From: Anaerorhabdus furcosa
Lineage (GTDB): Bacteria > Bacillota_I > Bacilli_A > Erysipelotrichales > Erysipelotrichaceae
Reading direction: 5' to 3'
NCBI RefSeq assembly: GCF_900167375.1
Contig: NZ_FUWY01000004.1
Span: 1-64,000, forward strand
DNA: 64,000 bases
Within the stretch, counting starts at the first letter, position 1. Each line of letters opens with the position of its first letter. Positions 59,495 through 64,000 of this stretch are shown here, in pieces. Made by a program: the position numbers and the translations under genes. The notes beneath the pieces are model-generated. The model saw only the letters and a list, made by a program, of their open reading frames with translations, was not told the origin of the DNA and made no database searches.

Positions 59495-61250
59495 AAGATT
59501 TAATACTATTGATATCCGATATGACACCATAGTGAATTTTTTTATCTCTTATATTTTCTGATAATGTTGTACGAATTCGAACTTTTTTATATTCACCACT
59601 CTTACTCAATAATCGATAATCCAAAAGTGTTGCATCATCACCTTGTTTCATTTGTTCTAAAAGTTGATTAATTGAATTTCTATCCTCTGGATGAACTAAG
59701 AAATATGGACTTTGTTTATCTAATAATGATAATTCATTTTCAGAATAACCTAAAAATTTAGAAATCCAACGATTTTGATATTCCAATTTTACTTGTTCTT
59801 CACTAAATTCTATAGTTAAAACTCCACCTGGAATAGCGTCCAATAAATTTTTAAGTTCATCATGTGCTTTTTCATTTTCAAGTTTTAATTGATATAATTC
59901 TTCAACATCCGTTTCAATTCCAAGAAAGATAATTTCTTTTTGCGTTCTTTCTGTCATAGATGCATCAATTTGGACATGTCCATAGGTACCATCTTTCCTT
60001 ATAGCTCTAAACACTGCATGAACCTCATCTAATCCATCGTACATATTTTGAATTATTTTTTTTAGTTTATCACGATCATCAGGATGAGCGTATGAAGTTA
60101 TATCATCATTCTCTATTTCACTTAATTCTTCTTTTGTAAATCCTGTATAACGTTGAGTCCAATCATTCGCATGAGTTACACGTATACGATCAGTTAAAGA
60201 AAATACCAAAACACTACCTGGCATATTTCCTATAAGTGCTTCATAGGGTGAGCATCCTTCTACTTGTGCTTTACCACTTCTGTTTAGTTTACTAGTTCCC
60301 TCTTCATTGACATTCTCAAAAGAAATTTGCTCAAAGTTTGTATCAACACTAATCATGTGATAACAGTTTTTCCCATTCTTCTTTGAACGATACAATGCTT
60401 TATCCGCAGTATGATATAACTTATCAAAAGTCACATGACTTTTTCCATAAGCAACTCCAACACTAAGTGATATAGGGATTTCTTTGCCATCAACTTCAAT
60501 CTTCACTGAAGTTAATAACTCACTTGCCTTTTTCTCAATAAGGTTTGGGTTAAAACTACCTACAAGCATAACCATGAACTCATCGCCACCCATTCTTCCA
60601 ACTGCATCACTATTTCGAAACATGTTCTTTAAAGTAACCGCAACCTTCTTCAATGCTTCATCTCCAATGGGATGACCATAGGTATCATTAACTAATTTAA
60701 AGTCATCAATATCCAAGATAAAGAGTGCTGTAATACATTTGGGATCATATTCCCTTAGTAATTGATTGGATAAAGATTCAAACCCCTCGCGATTTAAAAC
60801 ATCCGTTAAGCCATCACTAAATAAGCGATAGGTTATTTTATTAAAACTATCTTCATAATTCTCTATCACTTTCTTTTCAATATTAGTAAATGTTAAAGGA
60901 GCTATGGAAGAAAATAAAACATTCCAAGTAGATCCATTGTGATATGTAATTATTGTTTGATTAATATTATATCTTTGTAAAACTTCATATTCATCCAAAA
61001 AGAATAATTCGATTTGTCCTGTAAGTAATACAGATAAATCATTAAGCACACTTGATTTAAAATTAATTACATTGTAGTTCAACAAACCACTTGATGTTTC
61101 ATGATAATCATTATTTACCAAAATTAAATCATCTTTACGATTATTCTTAAAAAAGTCATTTATTATTTCGAGTACTTGATCTTTGTTACTTCTTAAATTT
61201 CCCTCTAAAACTTCTTTAAATAAAATCATAAAAACTTCTTGATTTTTCAT
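59493..61250 (-). CDS. Diguanylate cyclase with C-terminal PAS domains
   Basis: The 585-residue cytosolic protein has an N-terminal sensor-like part (1-145), a GGDEF domain (about 150-310) with FILDIDDFKLVNDTYGH and an intact active site in RMGGDEF, and an inhibitory I-site RNSD exactly five residues before GGDEF. Two PAS domains follow (near 340-450 and 455-580). It should make cyclic di-GMP under product feedback. PAS domains after, not before, the cyclase are unusual. No PilZ or EAL protein is in the window. ATG follows GGGAGG. Confidence 0.88.
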   Translation of the reverse strand: MKNQEVFMILFKEVLEGNLRSNKDQVLEIINDFFKNNRKDDLILVNNDYHETSSGLLNYNVINFKSSVLNDLSVLLTGQIELFFLDEYEVLQRYNINQTIITYHNGSTWNVLFSSIAPLTFTNIEKKVIENYEDSFNKITYRLFSDGLTDVLNREGFESLSNQLLREYDPKCITALFILDIDDFKLVNDTYGHPIGDEALKKVAVTLKNMFRNSDAVGRMGGDEFMVMLVGSFNPNLIEKKASELLTSVKIEVDGKEIPISLSVGVAYGKSHVTFDKLYHTADKALYRSKKNGKNCYHMISVDTNFEQISFENVNEEGTSKLNRSGKAQVEGCSPYEALIGNMPGSVLVFSLTDRIRVTHANDWTQRYTGFTKEELSEIENDDITSYAHPDDRDKLKKIIQNMYDGLDEVHAVFRAIRKDGTYGHVQIDASMTERTQKEIIFLGIETDVEELYQLKLENEKAHDELKNLLDAIPGGVLTIEFSEEQVKLEYQNRWISKFLGYSENELSLLDKQSPYFLVHPEDRNSINQLLEQMKQGDDATLLDYRLLSKSGEYKKVRIRTTLSENIRDKKIHYGVISDINSIKS

Positions 61251-61427
61251 ATTATAAACTCCTCCCTTAGAATCTATAAAATCTATATTAAAGTATAATT
61301 ATTTATTGGATAACTAAACATCAATACTATTTGTATCCATATTACCTATTATAAAAATACACTAACTGTATCTTTTATTCAATCTAATCCTATCCTAGAG
61401 GAGATCAGTAATCAGTGAAATTGTGTA

Positions 61428-61456
61428 TTGACAAAGCGACACTGATGTCGCATTAT
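61428..61456 (+). promoter_or_regulatory. Promoter of the tetR-cat operon
   Basis: TTGACA, a 17-base spacer and CATTAT. The spacer holds operator 1. Confidence 0.75.
61436..61451. promoter_or_regulatory. TetR operator 1
   Basis: GCGACACTGATGTCGC, an inverted repeat between the -35 and -10 boxes. Shares GACA-NNN-ATGTC with operator 2. Confidence 0.75.
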
Positions 61457-61460
61457 TTAA

Positions 61461-61476
61461 AAGACAACAATGTCGT
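61461..61476. promoter_or_regulatory. TetR operator 2
   Basis: AAGACAACAATGTCGT, second copy of the GACA-NNN-ATGTC site, near the transcription start. Confidence 0.7.
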
Positions 61477-61494
61477 TTTGATAGAAGGAGTTAT

Positions 61495-62103
61495 ATGATG
61501 ACTAACAAAGGCGAGCAAACAAAGGCAGAAATTTTAACGATATCGAAACAAATATTTTCCAAGAACGGTTTTTCATCAGTTACCATGAGTGATTTGTGCG
61601 AAGCAACAGGATTAAGTCGAGGTGGATTATATCGACATTTTTCATCAACAAAAGAAGTTTTTACTGTTTTATTTGAATCAGATAAAGATAATTGGCAAAC
61701 TGAAATGGATAACGCAATGCAAAAAGGTATTCCTGCTCTACAAATGCTTGAGGTTTATCTCAATCAAATTCAAAAAGAGATTCATGATGGTGCCGGAGGA
61801 TTATCTCTTGCCCTCTATGATTTTGTACAAAGCAAGCAAGAGTCGAATAGTTTCCTTGATGCTAGATATGATTTAGGAGTGAATATGATGAAATCATTAC
61901 TTCACTATGGCCAACAACGTGGAGAATTCAAATCTTTCAACCTTCAAACAGAAGCAGAACATATCGTCATCTTTTTAGAAGGATTAAAAACTGCCAGTGC
62001 TGTTATTCCTTTTTCTGATGAAGTCATTTCAAGACAACTTAATCATATTTTAGAAAGAATAAAAACAGAAGGAGTTCACAATGAAAAAAAATCCTGTATT
62101 TAA
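61495..62103 (+). CDS. TetR/AcrR-family regulator upstream of CAT
   Basis: The DNA-binding domain (residues 6-55) has ILTISKQIFSKNGFSSVTMSDL and ATGLSRGGLYRHFSSTKEVF. A ligand-binding helical domain completes 202 residues. It lies behind a promoter with twin operators and overlaps the CAT gene by 23 bases, so it likely autoregulates the pair. Starts at 61495 or 61498; AAGGAG fits both. Confidence 0.87.
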   Translation: MMTNKGEQTKAEILTISKQIFSKNGFSSVTMSDLCEATGLSRGGLYRHFSSTKEVFTVLFESDKDNWQTEMDNAMQKGIPALQMLEVYLNQIQKEIHDGAGGLSLALYDFVQSKQESNSFLDARYDLGVNMMKSLLHYGQQRGEFKSFNLQTEAEHIVIFLEGLKTASAVIPFSDEVISRQLNHILERIKTEGVHNEKKSCI

Positions 62104-62749
62104 TCCCATCGATAGAAACTCATACCCAAGATCTCAGCAGTTTTATTATTATACTGAAATGGCACCGACTACCTACTCAGTCAATGTGACACTAGATGTT
62201 ACAATCTTAAGAAAAACATGCAAAGATAACCATATCAAGTTTTTTCCTACTTATCTTTATTTGGTTACACGTGCTATTGGAAAACAACAAGAACTACGCA
62301 TGTGCATACACAATGGGGTACTAGGATATTGGGATAATCTAACACCCACCTACCCCCAATTTCACGATGATGATAAAACAACCTCTTTGCTGTGGACTGA
62401 ATATGATGATAGTTTTCAAGCATTTTATACATGTTATTTAGAAGACATTGCAAAACATAAAGCGAGTCATGGTGTTTTATCATCAAAGGGTACTCCTTTA
62501 TCAAATTCCTATATTATTTCATGTATTCCTTGGTTCACCTTTAATAGTTTTTCATTGCATAATCATGGAATCAAGGATTATTTTGTTCCAAGTTTTGAAG
62601 CTGGTGGATTTGTAGAAAACAATGGGAAAATTACAATGCCTCTCTCGATTACAGTACACCATGCAACAACAGATGGATATCACCTCAATGTCTTTTTTAA
62701 TGAACTACAAAGAACAATGAATCATCCTGATGAGTGGTTCTACCAATAA
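62081..62749 (+). CDS. Chloramphenicol O-acetyltransferase family protein
   Basis: A 222-residue CAT-family protein. The N-terminal part has TYSVNVTLDVTIL and FFPTYLYLVTRAIG, the active-site block is VHHATTDGYHLN near residue 190 with the catalytic His and the Asp kept, although canonical CATs read AVCDG where this has ATTDG. Central SCIPWFTFNSFSLH also matches. It should acetylate chloramphenicol or a related acceptor; resistance is inferred, not shown. Start follows AGAAGGAG inside the tetR end. Confidence 0.85.
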   Translation: MKKNPVFNPIDRNSYPRSQQFYYYTEMAPTTYSVNVTLDVTILRKTCKDNHIKFFPTYLYLVTRAIGKQQELRMCIHNGVLGYWDNLTPTYPQFHDDDKTTSLLWTEYDDSFQAFYTCYLEDIAKHKASHGVLSSKGTPLSNSYIISCIPWFTFNSFSLHNHGIKDYFVPSFEAGGFVENNGKITMPLSITVHHATTDGYHLNVFFNELQRTMNHPDEWFYQ

Positions 62750-62881
62750 TTTAAACATATTTTCATGCTCATTAGATGCTTTGTTATCCATAGTGTTGGT
62801 ATCATGAAGTGCTTTAGTCTATTTACAGCTACTGGATTCAACACCATTCTTGATCTTTATTTATACAATGATTTTTTGAAG

Positions 62882-62914
62882 AAAAAAAGTTCTACCAAAC
62901 TATGGCAGAACTTT
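62882..62914 (-). terminator. Terminator of the met transporter operon
   Basis: AAAGTTCT / AGAACTTT (with inner CCA/TGG pairing) and seven T residues on the minus strand, just after the metQ stop. Confidence 0.8.
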
Positions 62915-62920
62915 AATTAT

Positions 62921-63775
62921 TTATTCAGCAGGAATTACTGAACCATCGCTATAAGTATCAAGAATGAATTGTTTAACTTCATCAGACTTTAATACTTCAA
63001 TTAATGTTTTAATTGCAGGATCATTTTCTTTTCCTTCTTGTACAGCAACAATATTTACATATGGATTTGTTGCATCAGCTTGTTCAAGAATAACTGCATC
63101 TGTAGTAGGATTTAATCCTGCTTGGATTGCATAGTTACCATTGATAGCGACTAAATCACCTTCACCTTGTTCAAATACTGTTGTTAATAATTCTGGTTTT
63201 ACTTCTTGGAATACTAAGTTTTTTGGATTTTCTTTAATATCTTTTGTTGTTGCATTTTGAGCATCAACACCATCAGCTAATGTAATAACACCAGCTTTTG
63301 CAAGAATTGATAAGATACGTCCATGGTCAGCTACAGAGTTTGAAATAATCACTGTTGCGCCATCTTTAATATCATCAACTGATTTTACTGTTTTAGAATA
63401 GAAACCAAATGGTTCAATGTGAATACCTGCAGCATTTACAATTTTATAACCATTTGCTTCTACTTCACCTTCGAAGAAAGGAACATGTTGGAAATAGTTT
63501 GCATCTACTTCACCATCATTTAATGCTTTATTGAAGATATAATAATCATCTAATACTGTAATTTCTAAATCGATTCCTTTTTCAGCTAAGATTGGCTTAG
63601 CGAATTCTAGAATTTTTGCATGTGGATCAAGTGTTGCAGAAACTTTTAATTTAGTTGTTTCACCTGTTGTAGGTTCAGTCGATGTTGGTGTTGCTTCTGG
63701 TGCTGGTTTGCTTGTACAAGCAGCTAGTCCTAAGACTAATAATCCAGCTAAACATGTTTTTAATAATTTTTTCAT
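62921..63775 (-). CDS. metQ: Methionine ABC transporter substrate-binding lipoprotein
   Basis: A 284-residue NlpA-family lipoprotein. Signal peptide KKLLKTCLAGLLVLGLAAC with the lipobox LAAC, then an Ala/Pro/Thr linker, and the binding domain with DYYIFNKALNDGEVDANYFQH, IHIEPFGFYSKTV and LVAINGNYAIQAGL. It binds methionine (possibly other short ligands) outside the membrane. The ATG at 63775 follows GGAGG; an in-frame extension to 63829 is not needed. It lies 16 bases after metI. Confidence 0.92.
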   Translation of the reverse strand: MKKLLKTCLAGLLVLGLAACTSKPAPEATPTSTEPTTGETTKLKVSATLDPHAKILEFAKPILAEKGIDLEITVLDDYYIFNKALNDGEVDANYFQHVPFFEGEVEANGYKIVNAAGIHIEPFGFYSKTVKSVDDIKDGATVIISNSVADHGRILSILAKAGVITLADGVDAQNATTKDIKENPKNLVFQEVKPELLTTVFEQGEGDLVAINGNYAIQAGLNPTTDAVILEQADATNPYVNIVAVQEGKENDPAIKTLIEVLKSDEVKQFILDTYSDGSVIPAE

Positions 63776-63791
63776 TTTCTTTTCCTCCAAT

Positions 63792-64000
63792 TTATCGTTT
63801 GTCAATTCGTTTGACGATGTAGTCACCAATTCCTTGTATTACAAATACAATGATGATGACCAGTACTGTTGAACTAAAGAGTACAACATTATCTCTTCTA
63901 GCAAAGCCATAGAGATAAGCAAGATTTCCAAGTCCTCCAGCACCAATAGCACCTGCCATTGCCGTGTAGCCTACTAAGGAAATCCCTGTTACACAAATAC
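63792..64000 (-). CDS. metI: Methionine ABC transporter permease, C-terminal part (runs off the window)
   Basis: The last 69 residues of a permease: VGYTAMAGAIGAGGLGNLA is the conserved EAA-type loop of MetI, followed by the ARRDNVVLFSS segment, a final membrane span and the ending GDYIVKRIDKR. The start and the ATPase gene metN should lie to the right of the window. Confidence 0.9.
   Translation of the reverse strand, partial: ICVTGISLVGYTAMAGAIGAGGLGNLAYLYGFARRDNVVLFSSTVLVIIIVFVIQGIGDYIVKRIDKR

Noticed and set aside
62817-62953. A plus-strand frame of about 45 codons between the CAT gene and metQ
   Set aside because: No ribosome binding site, and it runs through the metQ operon terminator into metQ antisense.

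Overview
The window is AT-rich, gene-dense chromosomal DNA from a low-GC Gram-positive bacterium (Bacillota). Supporting signs are strong GGAGG-type ribosome binding sites, an HrcA/CIRCE heat-shock operon, RNase J, a Gram-positive DgkA, TrmK, and the gene order phoH-ybeY-dgkA-cdd-era-recO-glyQS-dnaG-rpoD-trmK. A member of the Erysipelotrichia is my best guess, but that is inference from gene content and not proven. Most genes lie on the minus strand. No rRNA, tRNA or CRISPR array was found.

Left end (1-4.6 kb): the tail of an IS3-family element, an rRNA uracil methyltransferase, and glutamine-dependent NAD synthetase. Next comes a compact locus with all the parts of a par/Fst-type type I toxin-antitoxin system: a 30-residue hydrophobic peptide, a shared bidirectional terminator, a 13-base direct repeat on each side of it, and a consensus promoter for a short convergent antisense RNA. 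A small P-loop kinase unit follows.

4.6-16.7 kb: a minus-strand purine operon purE-purL(Q)-purM-purN-purH-purD, led by a guanine-class riboswitch and terminator. Then two small membrane proteins, a LUD-domain protein, a RibD-C reductase, and the riboflavin transporter subunit ribU under an FMN riboswitch whose terminator and antiterminator are visible.

16.7-25.9 kb: heat-shock region. clpB has its own CIRCE element. hrcA-grpE-dnaK-(polysaccharide deacetylase lipoprotein)-dnaJ sits behind two CIRCE elements. GrpE has an unusual His/Cys-rich N-terminus, and the deacetylase gene between dnaK and dnaJ is unexpected.

25.9-33.2 kb: accessory region. A DUF3796-like membrane protein/HTH pair behind a palindromic operator, a GNAT acetyltransferase, a flavodoxin-like protein, a CPBP-like membrane protein, and a TetR-controlled cassette of a phytoene-desaturase-like oxidoreductase, an EFR1-type flavodoxin/ferredoxin and a UGT-type glycosyltransferase. 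The glycosyltransferase has an 8-A tract that throws its natural start out of frame.

33.2-49 kb: housekeeping genes coaD, rsmD, ftsW, def and rnj; a chain of three overlapping small genes including a mini-lipoprotein; then trmK-rpoD-dnaG-glyQS-recO-era-cdd-dgkA-ybeY-phoH. RpoD carries a roughly 200-residue Lys/Ala/Val repeat extension.

49-64 kb: an orphan prepilin, a tyrosine phosphatase, rpsU, deoC, murE, mtaB, rsmE, a uracil permease behind a probable attenuator, a CorC/CNNM protein, an HTH regulator, a GGDEF-PAS-PAS protein, a tetR-chloramphenicol acetyltransferase pair with twin operators, and the start of a methionine ABC transporter (metQ, partial metI).
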